Assembly: GCA_963693315.1 (NCBI GenBank)
Contig: CAVNZG010001017.1
Span: forward strand, 1-64,000
DNA length: 64,000 nt
Direction of reading: 5' to 3'
Source of the DNA: Diogma glabrata
Lineage: Eukaryota; Arthropoda; Insecta; Diptera; Cylindrotomidae
Numbering within the stretch: the first letter of the stretch is position 1; each line of letters starts with the position of its first letter. The notes beneath the pieces are model-generated. The model was not told the origin of the DNA, ran no database searches, and saw only the letters and a program-made list of their open reading frames with translations. The translations under genes were made by a program, and so were the position numbers. Positions 46,560 to 56,136 of the stretch are shown here, piece by piece.

Positions 46560-48788
46560 GGATCACGGAAGTGGGAAACCAGAAGTTGGGATGTAGATCT
46601 ACTTTAATAGTTAGCAAAAATTTGTGTACCGAGTTTCATCAAAATATTTATTCAGGACATGAAGTTATTGAAATTTTGAACAAGCAGAACCTTGAAAAAC
46701 CACTCACCACTTTGCCAATATCTATCGATTATCCAAATTTGTAGGCATATAAATCTTCATCTTGGGACAAATTGAAAAAAAGCTGTAATTAAAAAACAAA
46801 AGCGAAAAAATCAGCAGTTGCATTTTTCTGGTTTTCGTTTCCCGTATTTGTGCAATGCAGCCAAAAAGTTAGTAGAAATATAGTGAAGAGACAATCCTAT
46901 TCCACCATTAGCGTAAATTCAAAATATAAGCCTAATTACATTCAAACTAGCAGAGCTATTAAAATTCAGTATGAAGAAGTGCTGCTGGAGATTGAGCAAG
47001 TGATTGTTGCTTCTGGTTTTGGATTTCGCTATAAATAGTTCATCAACATACTCCAACATTAAAAGTTAGTGCCTAGCGGTAAAACAAAAATGTACGAACA
47101 TTCCAAAAGCTTATCGGTTCTCCGGATTAAACCTCTCTCATTATCTGTTGATGTGGTTAGAATTAAATCTAGAAATTGAATTGTGTCATTGAGTTATCAA
47201 ATAAAAATAGTGCCGTGCTCTGCTATTAAACTGCGATGTAGAGAAAGGTTTATGTTTAGGCAAAATAAAATTATTCCTCTTAAATTGAATTACTGAGTAC
47301 GTCAACATCTCAGATTTTAATTTTAAAATACAAAATTTGATCAGTTTTATCTTTTAGCATATCATTGACCGCTTAACTGCATTTTTAATTATCATTAAAA
47401 AAAGTACGGCTAATATATTTGACAACCGATACAGGATGTCGGTCAGATATTATTTTTATACCACCAAATATGTACTTATTATATCGACTTCCTAAAATTT
47501 AAAACAAACAAGAACTGGTTAAAGATGATTCTCGAGAATGTTTTTTTGATATTAGGTCGATGAATTTTATGATGTAGTGGTTGTTTTTTCGATAGTTGCT
47601 TCGATTCAGGTGTGAAACAATTTGTTTAACCGGAAGCGATAAGTCAGAAAGCTAGAAAGCAAAATTGTTCTGGTTCCGAAAAACTTAAAGCTATTTCTAC
47701 AATTTTGCTTATCATAGCTTGTATATTTATTAAAGTTTCAAATAAATGATTTTCGGTACTCTCCAAATCTTTGTTCAATATCGTCCAAAAACTAATCGAT
47801 ATTCTTTGCCGCAAAGTATAATGAAATTCAGTCATTCCTCAGCCATTCTCCTCATCCGAACAGTAGGTCTAAACAAAGATCGTTTACTCGAACTACTTAA
47901 TTGGAATTTGTTTTAGTTATAAACCAACTTTACCCTGCTGAACACCGTCTTACCGATGGTAATCGTATTGCTATGCTTCAATTCTAATACACACTCTGAA
48001 TTGATCGATAGTTTCTTCTTTATGCAGGTAGGAAACACACGTCAGTATTAAGTTCCTGTATTCTGTAACATTACATTAAATTGAATTTATAACATTTAAT
48101 TTTCCGTCTGTTGAAGGTTGTTTTTTTCCCGATCCATTTTGTTTTCTCCCTTCTTAGCATAAACCTTAAAATTGCCTTAGTGATGTGACATATAACAGTT
48201 ATATTAGTTGACATATGTTATGTTTTTTGTGTAAGTAGAGATTTTGGTAAAAAATAAAATTATTTTGCTGGATGGATTTACCGTAATTTTTGAACCATTT
48301 TCGTATCACGATTTTATCGATTCTTAACAATCGACAATAGTACAACACAATTTTCTTTAAATAGAATATTCTTTTTACAGCTTTAAACACCTCTACAGTT
48401 GATTGCAGAAGAAAACAAGTTAATAGGAATTTTGTTATATATCTAGCTAGAATATTCAAGATCAATTTAATCATTATCTTATTATACTAATAAATAATAT
48501 GAATAACAGGTTTCCGACTGGAGATTGCAGGCGAGAAATTTGAGATACGGGATTGCTGATTGGCGATTGCAGATTATATGTATAAGTGATTGTCCTTGTG
48601 ATTGTCTCGTAAAAGTAGTAGCTAGATACGATTTGCCAGGTGTCTGTAACCGGGTCGTTCACTCCTAACTTATAATTACCTACCTATCCTTACCTATTGT
48701 TATATGTAAAACGGCTGTAGGAAGTGGCCCGGCCGTAATCCGGAGTCTCGCCTAGTGCTTGGTCCTACAGTCCAATCAACCAATCAAT
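46560..48788. other. rest of the insertion, no gene recognised
   Basis: Several 60-90-codon frames on both strands (46850, 47644, 48199, 48474) have no recognisable motifs. The last 300 bp are GC-richer (GTCTGTAACCGGGTCGTTCA, GGCCCGGCCGTAATCCGGAG) and may be the end of an unidentified element. Confidence 0.4.
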
Positions 48789-50427
48789 CAATCACAGTCA
48801 ATTCCGGTCGTGGACAAGCGCCCAGTTTATATAAAGGATTACAGGCTTCCACAGTCTCAGCTCGAAGAGATAGATAATGAGGTAAAGAAACTTATAGATG
48901 AAGACATCATAGAACCTACTAGGAGTGCGTACAATTCACCGTTATTAATTGTCCCCAAGAAGGATATAGAAGGAAGCAGCAAAAACGATACAGAAGGAAG
49001 TAGGAGGTGGCGTTTGGTAGTAGATTTTCGCCAATTAAACAAAAAAATAATGGATGATAAATTCCCATTAACCCAAAAAGACGATGTACTAGATCAGATG
49101 GGAAAAGCGAAGTACTTCTCCACTCTAGATATCACCAGTTCATTTCACCAAATAGAGTTGGAAAGCAATTCTAGACTTCTCACTGCGTTTTCTAACAATA
49201 GTGGACATTTTCAATTCAAACGATTACCTTTTGGGTTAAAGATATCGACTAATAGTTTTCAGAGAACGCTAACAATAGCACTCTCAGGGTTAGAGGCAAA
49301 AGCGTTTTTATATGTTGATGACATAATAATCTTTGGATGCAGTCTGAAACATCACAATAATAATCTAATAAAGGTTTTTGAGAGATTGCGTGAATATAAT
49401 CTCAAACTGAATCCCAAGAAATGCACTTTTATCAAAAACTGAGGTAACGTATTTGGGACATTTAATTACCAATAAAGGAATTAAGCCAGATCCAAGCAAA
49501 TTTAATATATTACGGGACTTTCCTACTCTAGCTGATGCTGACGCGGCGAAAAGATTCGTAGCTTTTTACAATTATTATAGGAGGTTTATCAAAGATTTCG
49601 CAGAAATAGCAAAACCAATAAACAAGTTATCAAGAAAAACACCTTTTGCGTGGACAAAGGAATGCCATAAATCATTTTTAAAACTGAAGTCTGAGTTAAT
49701 GAGTTCGGTTACGTTAAAGTATCCTAATTTCGATGAGACGTTTATTTTAACAACAGACAGCTCCAATTGTGCGTTTGGTGCTGTTCTCTCTCAAGGAATA
49801 ATAGGTCAAGACTTACCAATTTCATACGCTAGTAAGAGTATGACGAAATATGAACTTAACAAACCGATAATAGAAAAAGAGCTCTTAGCCATCCATTGGG
49901 CTATTAATTATTTCAGACCTTACCTTTACGGTAGAAAATTCACAGTGATAACGGACCATAGACCCTTAGTGAGTCTTTTTACTCACAAAAACCCATCTTC
50001 CAAACTAACAAGAATTCGTTTAGATTTGACTGATTATGACTTCGGTATCGTATACAAACAAGGTAAATTAAATACCAACGCTGATGCTTTATCACGAATA
50101 AAAATAGATTCTGACATGTTAAAATCGATGGTTCCAAATACAGAAGTATTGGTAGTAACTAGATCAAGTAAAGACCCGCGTAATGATTTAGAAATAATTT
50201 TTAATAACATTGAGATAGAACTAAGAAAAATGCACACCGCAAATAATAATAAAAATATAGTAGCCATGGCCAATGATGATAATTTATTCGAGCACGTAAT
50301 TATAAATGATTTTAAGAATTTTTTTAATAAGTTGCAACGTAATAAAGGGCAAACAAGTTTAAAAGTAATTATATATAAAAATCCCCTAAATATTCATAAT
50401 GATGAAAATAAATATAAAATTTATCCC
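48789..50427 (+). pseudogene. gypsy-2 pol (RT, RNase H)
   Basis: RT in 48789-49442: RPVYIKDYRLPQSQLEEIDN, SAYNSPLLIVPKKD, RWRLVVDFRQLN, FSTLDITSSFHQIEL, LPFGLKISTNSFQR, catalytic YVDDIIIFG. A one-base slip at about 49440 (KCTFIKN*) moves to the frame 49453-50427: YLGHLITNKGIKPDPSK, FVAFYNYYRRFI, RNase H LTTDSSNCAFGAVLSQGII, ASKSMTKYELNKPIIEKELL, TDHRPLVSLF, LNTNADALSR. It is cut by the jockey-like insertion at 50428 before the integrase. No 3' part follows that insertion. Confidence 0.9.
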
Positions 50428-53400
50428 GCCGCAGGAGGGATCGATTTTGATCGATTATGATCAATGTTGATCTACGGGTCTGACTACCCTGCGTACTCCA
50501 GTCCCTGCCATTGACATATGAGTTAGCGTGAGATATCACATACCACTGGCAATGGCAGGAGATGTCATTAGCCAAGATGATATCTTAGGGTGCTGGCGGA
50601 CGAACTTTAATTAGTCAACGGCAGCACTTCCAGTCTTAGCTGGGCAGCGTTCCGTAGCGGTACCGCTCATTAGCTCTTCCGAGGAATCGAACCAACACGT
50701 AGTTATGTGTGGGCTTTGTGCCTCGATTGAAGTGGTGGGCGGTGCGTCTGGGGTGCGCTGCATCAGCTGGATTATTGGCATTTAGTTTTGTTTTGTTTTC
50801 TGCAAATTTCTCACAATTTGTTTTTCACTTATTATTTTGTTATTATTTCTTCATCTTATCATGAAATATTGGCATATGTCATATTTTGTAGTATGATAGG
50901 ATTTTTTACTTAGTTATGCATTTTAAAATAAAACACAAAAAAATAAAATAAACATTTTGATATATATATGGCAGTACAACCGAAAAAAAATAAGTCTGCA
51001 AGTGGTAAAGCAAATTTGCGCAATCCACCCGCCCATAAAGCGGCATGTCCACGGAATTTGCAGGGACAAAACATATATGAATCAATAAAAAATTTTAAAA
51101 TCCATGTTCAAAACATCTGCGGATTGAACGCTAACCATGACCACGTGCAACATCATCTTGAGCACGACAAACCGAACATTCTATTCCTTACAGAAACACA
51201 AGTTTCTGAAAATTTTCTCTTTATAGAATCGCTTAATTCCAAATATAGGCTCGAATCAGCTTTCAAACTCCATCAGGGCGTATGCGCATTCATTCATGAG
51301 AGTGTTGCGTACACGCGCTTTCCAAATTTTGAACTACACGGTGACGGCTTCAATACAATGGTTTTAAAGATTTGTCTTCCAGAAATGACTTTTTTTACAA
51401 TAGCTTTATACCGGTCCCCCAACAAACGTAACCCAAACTTTTTTAATATACTGACAAAAATTATGGACGAGATTAGAGCAAAGTCCCCTAATTGTGAAGT
51501 TATCGTTACCGGTGACTTCAACGTCCACAACAAATCATGGTTGGAATTCTCCAAATCGACCGACGATGTTGACAATAGTGGAAAACTGGCAGAAATTTTT
51601 GCCGCGTCTCAGGGCCTATTCCAAATTGTAAAAAGCCCGACTTTCACTCCCCGTAATGGCGGTGATAATAGTTTTCTACTAGATCTCTATCTTACCACAA
51701 TGCCAGATATTACGAGTGTCGATGTTGCGAAAGGTAGTATTGGAAATTCTGATCATTATTTAATCTCATCAGTTATCAAAACTGATTTACTTAAAACTAC
51801 AGCTCCCAAACCCCGTAAAATATTTCACTACTCAAAAATGGATAAGAGTGGTCTTCAAAATTTTTTCCATGGTTTCCCTTTCGACCGTCATTGTTTTTAC
51901 ACTGACAATGTAAATGTTTCTGCTCAAAACTTTACAGAAACCATCCAATTTGCTATAAATAAATTTGTCCCTTTCTCCATAGTAAAACCCAAACAAAAAT
52001 ACTTGTATTCGAAAGCTGCCAAAACGGCACTTAGAAACAAACGTAGATCATTTAATATTTGGATTCATAACAAAACTCCCACTAATCGATCCCAATATCT
52101 AAAGGCCAACAAAATATCTAATCAGATTATCTCAAACGAAAAGTCCGAAATTGACAGAGCGAAAGCCTCAAAACTTACGTCTATGTCTGTTTCTGACAAG
52201 AGTTTCTACAGTGCCATTAATTCTTTAAATTCTGGTACAAAATTTTCTATTCCCCCTATTATTGATGGTGATTTAATCGTCAATGATCCCGCAAGAAAAG
52301 CTAACTTGTTCGCTGAACGCTTTGCTCTGAACTCCACTGTTTTGGAAACTCCTAAAGAAATACCCCAAATCCAGTCTTCAGGAGTTAATATGAATGAACT
52401 TCACTTTAAACCCAAAATAGTCGCTAAACTTTTAAAGGGGTTAAACATCAACAAAGCATCAGGAATGGACAATATTCCACCCATTATTTTAAAAACCTTT
52501 TCCAAAGAACTTGCACCAACTTTAACTAAAATATTCTACCAATCCTACAAAACTGGTATATTTCCCTCGTGCTGGAAGTTGGCAAATGTCCAGCCCGTCC
52601 CCAAAAAGGGACCAAAATCCGATATCTCAAATTATAGGCCAATAGCTTTACTATCGGTCCTATCCAAAGTCTATGAGCATTATATTAATACACATATTTC
52701 AAAATTTCTGGAAGAAAATCATTTAATATCCGACAGCCAATACGGTTTTCGAAACAAAAGATCAACTACCGATCTATTAAACTATGTAGCGCATTGTTGG
52801 AACAGCATACTTGATAAAGGTGGTGAAACATACGTTATCGCTTTAGACATCTCCAAGGCATTCGATCGAGTCTGGCATGCCAACTTAATCAACAAGCTCG
52901 TTGCGTACGGTTTTCATCCCAATGTTGTGAAGCTGATTCAAAATTTTCTATCCGGCCGATACATTTCGGTAACCTTAGACGGATATTCTTCTGAGTCTAA
53001 ACTAATTAACGCTGGTGTACCCCAAGGCTCAGTATTGTCCCCAACCCTATTTTTGATTTATATCAACGAATTGTTGAAAATCACCAGCAACCCAATAAAT
53101 AGTTTTGCAGATGATAGTACTCTGCACAAGTCGTTCGAGCCCCTTTCTTCAAAAGGTAAAATGCACGAACGAATTAATCCTGCCCGGAGAGACGCTGCCA
53201 TAAACGTGAACAAAGACCTGAATAAAGTCGCCGACTGGGGTGACCACAACCTTGTCAATTTCAACTCCACCAAAACACAGCTGTTGATTGTTTCCAGATT
53301 AAAGACCGAGTTCCCCAAAGATATTTTATTTAGTATGTGTGATGAACCAATAGGTGAATGTAAAAACATTCGTTTATTGGGTGTCACAGTTTCAAATGAC

Positions 53401-54004
53401 CTACTCTGGAACGATCATGTAATGGCGATGGCAAAAAGCGCGTCTAAAAAACTCGGCCTCCTAAATAGATGCAAAAAATTTTTCACTCCATACCAATTGC
53501 TCCATGTTTATAAGTCCTATATTCGTCCCTGTATGGAGTACTGCTGTCAAGTTTGGGGTGCTGCCTCTGTTTCCATCTTGGCCCTCTTGGACTCTGTTCA
53601 AAAGCGAGCTATACGAATTGTAGGTGATCGAACTTTGACATCACAACTTGATTCCCTACAACATCGTCGCACTGTTGCTGACCTCGTTGTTTTTTACAAA
53701 TATCGTCATCAGCAGTGCTCAGATGAAATCAGCGGCATCATGCCTCAAACTTATTCTTACCCCCGTTCCACTCGGCAATCGGCTGCCGCAACCAGTGAAA
53801 CGGTAAAGATCCCGCGCTGTCATACTGGCAGATCGCAGAGAGACTTCTTTGTCCGAACTGCGTACAAATGGAATAGTTTGCCGGAACACTTAGTCTCAGG
53901 TGGCTTCAACCCACAGATGTTTAAAAAAAGCGTTAATCTACACCTCAGAACGCCAGTTGTTGTGGGACCCAGGTCTAGACCTAGGTCTTAAAAGGTATTT
54001 ATGT
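50428..54004 (+). mobile_element. jockey-like non-LTR retrotransposon, copy 2
   Basis: Starts GCCGCAGGAGGGATCGATTT at 50428 with a 540-bp 5' UTR; the protein is at 50968-53991. Homology to copy 1 ends at ...AAGGTATTTATGT (54004). After that, copy 1 has about 60 bp and a poly-A, whereas here unrelated sequence follows. It is inserted in gypsy-2 pol, but the right flank is not gypsy-2, so the 3' end and the gypsy 3' half have been lost or replaced. Confidence 0.88.
50968..53991 (+). CDS. endonuclease-reverse transcriptase of jockey-like element, copy 2
   Basis: 1007 residues, intact, ATG at 50968 (MAVQPKKNKSASGKANLRNP). The N-terminal 20 residues are basic. The EEP endonuclease spans about 28-245 (TETQVSE, GDFNVHNKSW, NSDHYLI), the RT about 485-760 (ALDISKAFDRVWHANL, VPQGSVLSPTLFLIYINELL, SFADDS), then a C-terminal domain ending VGPRSRPRS. 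About seven substitutions separate it from copy 1 (for example QGVCAF/QGACAF, LSGRYIS/LSDRYIS, SNDLLW/SNELLW). Coding potential is complete for ORF2-type functions. A gag-like ORF is lacking. Confidence 0.93.
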   Translation: MAVQPKKNKSASGKANLRNPPAHKAACPRNLQGQNIYESIKNFKIHVQNICGLNANHDHVQHHLEHDKPNILFLTETQVSENFLFIESLNSKYRLESAFKLHQGVCAFIHESVAYTRFPNFELHGDGFNTMVLKICLPEMTFFTIALYRSPNKRNPNFFNILTKIMDEIRAKSPNCEVIVTGDFNVHNKSWLEFSKSTDDVDNSGKLAEIFAASQGLFQIVKSPTFTPRNGGDNSFLLDLYLTTMPDITSVDVAKGSIGNSDHYLISSVIKTDLLKTTAPKPRKIFHYSKMDKSGLQNFFHGFPFDRHCFYTDNVNVSAQNFTETIQFAINKFVPFSIVKPKQKYLYSKAAKTALRNKRRSFNIWIHNKTPTNRSQYLKANKISNQIISNEKSEIDRAKASKLTSMSVSDKSFYSAINSLNSGTKFSIPPIIDGDLIVNDPARKANLFAERFALNSTVLETPKEIPQIQSSGVNMNELHFKPKIVAKLLKGLNINKASGMDNIPPIILKTFSKELAPTLTKIFYQSYKTGIFPSCWKLANVQPVPKKGPKSDISNYRPIALLSVLSKVYEHYINTHISKFLEENHLISDSQYGFRNKRSTTDLLNYVAHCWNSILDKGGETYVIALDISKAFDRVWHANLINKLVAYGFHPNVVKLIQNFLSGRYISVTLDGYSSESKLINAGVPQGSVLSPTLFLIYINELLKITSNPINSFADDSTLHKSFEPLSSKGKMHERINPARRDAAINVNKDLNKVADWGDHNLVNFNSTKTQLLIVSRLKTEFPKDILFSMCDEPIGECKNIRLLGVTVSNDLLWNDHVMAMAKSASKKLGLLNRCKKFFTPYQLLHVYKSYIRPCMEYCCQVWGAASVSILALLDSVQKRAIRIVGDRTLTSQLDSLQHRRTVADLVVFYKYRHQQCSDEISGIMPQTYSYPRSTRQSAAATSETVKIPRCHTGRSQRDFFVRTAYKWNSLPEHLVSGGFNPQMFKKSVNLHLRTPVVVGPRSRPRS

Positions 54005-54473
54005 TTGTTTAAAGAAGATATTTTGTAAGTTTCAGTTGAGTTTCACTTTTTTCAATTTAAAATTTTTTTAATTTATTTGAAAATTATAATTAATAATATT
54101 ATAATAGTGACATCAGTGAAGTAATTTATTTGGACAAAACATTTTTGTAAGTGTTTTTTGTGAATATTGTTTAAATTGTGTAATTTTCATTTTCTGTTTT
54201 GTATAGTTGATATATTTTTTTCTGACCTGAAGATAGCTTGTGTTATAAGCAGAAACGTCGTCAAATAAAAAATAAAAATGTTTTTTTAAAAATTTGAACA
54301 AAAACATTTATTTTACTTTGGACTTAAACGATGAAAAGATAATAGATATAATTTAGTTCCTGTTTATTGCTTGAATATTTGAAAGGGGTGTTACATCAGT
54401 ATAGGAGAAAATTATCATCACTGAGGCTGTTTTTTAAAAAAAAAAACATCCATCACCAAACTCAATTTTTAAT
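54005..54473. other. 3' flank of jockey copy 2
   Basis: AT-rich; contains the hammerhead-like motif at 54222-54263 and ends at the CHMP7 relic. No gene. Confidence 0.5.
54222..54263 (+). ncRNA. hammerhead-like core motif
   Basis: CTGAAGA at 54227-54233 fits the CUGANGA core box. It is followed by a small stem GCTT/AAGC (54235-54250) and GAAACGTC at 54252. The flanking helices I and III are not clearly formed, so activity is doubtful. A similar layout with a GAAACGTC end occurs at 40975-41016. Confidence 0.35.
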
Positions 54474-55735
54474 TCATTCATACCGACGTTCTATCGAGTC
54501 ATCCATATTTAATATTGCATCCTTTGGTTTCTCCTTTTCATTTTCGTCGTTTTTATTAATATCAGACAGTACAACATCAGGGAAGGCATCTCCTAATAAC
54601 AATTCCTCTAATTCTTTTTCCAGAATGGAATCATCAATTATATTAAATGTGTTACCACCGCCCAACGTTGATTGGATATCATCATGTACCTCATGCTTTT
54701 CTTAGACATCTGCCAATGCCTCATCAACGCTATCCAGCGTAATTCCCGAATCAGAAAGCAAATTTTTGATAGTTTTAGAACCAATTTTAAAAGCTTCCAA
54801 CACTTTAGCATCACTCGTTGTATCTTGAATTCGAGATTGTAGTCTTTGTATTTGATCTAACGAAGATGAAACTTCGCCGAATTTCGTTTGCCATCTCTAA
54901 TCAACCCTCATATTTTTATGTCTAACTCTTTTAATTCATTTTCAATTTTATCAATAATTTTCAATAAATGTTTTTCTGTTTTTTCTAGATTATAAATAGA
55001 ACGTTCAAGCTCATTGATTAGTGTGACTTTTTGTGCGGTGACACCGAATTTTATTATAATTTTTGAGTAATTATCTATCGTTTTCTAACTGTTGAATTGC
55101 TAACAAGCACCTTCATTTGTTAATTTAAACTCTAAATTGGAATTGGTAAGCTTTTCGATAGCATCGGCTACAAGGACATAACAGATTCGGTTAAATATTC
55201 AATTTCCCTTTGGATTTTTGTTGATTGATTCTACAAATAAGAATAGAAATTAAACCTCGAGACAACAGAATCTTAAATAAAAAATCACCTTTAACATATT
55301 CTGTGAAATCATCTTTTGTTTGTATCATTAAATTTTTAAATTTATTGAGACTCTTTGAAATACTTTTTTATCAACGAATTAAAACCCCCTTCCACTCCAT
55401 GTATACGGTCGAATTTCCATGAAATCATTTTTTAATTTAACTTCTTTCTGAAACATATCCTCTAATACCGTTGGATTATTACGCTGAAATGCATTTTTCA
55501 ATTCTTGCTTTCCCCTTTACACAAACAATATTTTGTTATGGCATTTTTCCAAAATTTTAATTTAGAATCGTAATTAACAGGATTTAATGTTCGAACTCTG
55601 AATAGAGCTTCTTTTGTGAACTGGATTTTGTGTTGCCGTGATGGCTGTTTTAATATTCTTTTTATATACAATTCTGGTAGTTTTTCTGTAATTGTAACAA
55701 AACACCTGGAAAAACACAAGTTTTATAAATGTATA
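54474..55735 (-). pseudogene. CHMP7: CHMP7-like (ESCRT-III) pseudogene
   Basis: Minus-strand pieces in the order of CHMP7: LNPVNYDSKLKFWKNAITKY (N-terminal), LKNAFQRNNPTVLEDMFQKE, then the SNF7-type coiled-coil core (REIEYLTESVMSL, ADAIEKLTNSNLEFKLTNEG, NELERSIYNLEKTEKHLLKI) and the C-terminus (QSRIQDTTSDAKVLEAFKIG, LGGGNTFNIIDDSILEKELE, ELLLGDAFPDVV). CHMP7 acts in ESCRT-III assembly at endosomes and nuclear envelope. At least six stops or shifts break it. A likely intron remains (GTTAAAG|GTGATT ... ATTTGTAG), so it is not a processed retrocopy. Its 5' exon is duplicated at 60789-60905 and the copia element sits between. Confidence 0.7.
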
Positions 55736-55738
55736 TTT

Positions 55739-55923
55739 TATTGGGTTTTATGGAACGTGAATAAAAATACGTGTGTATTATACAAAGGTAAAAACCGAAC
55801 AGAAAATATATTTGAAGCCTGTTAATACCAATTACAATGTTTGACATTCTTAAAACTAAAACGTGCGACATCTATTACAATAATTGTTAAGTTATATTTC
55901 TTTTGTCCTTAAACAATTCAATA
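55739..55923 (-). repeat. copia 3' LTR
   Basis: 185 bp, identical to the LTR at 60545-60729 as read here. Ends TATTG/CAATA. Confidence 0.93.
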
Positions 55924-56136
55924 CTTCCACTAAATATAAATTATTATACAAATCAATATTATTAATTTGTCATTTGTTAAAACAAAAAATAAAGTAAATT
56001 AATCCAATTATTAATTATTAAGTACATATACCTATTAAAATTCTTTAAACTTAAAATTAATAAATCTCATACGTTAATAAAAATTCATTAAACTTAAAAA
56101 CAATGATTTTACTCAATGATCAAAATAAACCTTATT
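55924..56136. other. copia 3' untranslated part
   Basis: Between the pol stop and the 3' LTR. AT-rich, no ORF. Confidence 0.6.

Larger units (their letters stand above)
43799..48788. mobile_element. 4.99-kb insertion in gypsy-2 pol with 24-bp flanking repeats
   Basis: A direct repeat CACAGTCAATTCCGGTCGTG(GACA) occurs at 43775-43798 and 48789-48812. Joining across it restores pol (IPVVD then KRPVYIKDYRL). The insert has no terminal inverted repeats: it starts GAAAACAATTATAAATGGAG and ends CCAATCAACCAATCAATCAA. It is mostly AT-rich non-coding and includes a non-LTR relic (46080-46500). A 24-bp duplication is long for a transposon target site, so a repair-mediated filler or unusual element is possible. 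Confidence 0.75.

Noticed and set aside
48474..48662. 62-codon frame and GC-rich end of the 5-kb insertion as a tRNA or SINE
   Set aside because: GTAACCGGGTCGTTCA does not give a proper B box and no cloverleaf could be drawn.
50690..50720. B-box-like GGTTCGATTCC on the antisense strand of the jockey 5' UTR
   Set aside because: No A box at the right distance was found, so there is no support for a tRNA-derived unit.
54113..54307. 64-codon minus frame downstream of jockey copy 2
   Set aside because: Low-complexity Phe/Lys-rich reading of AT-rich DNA.
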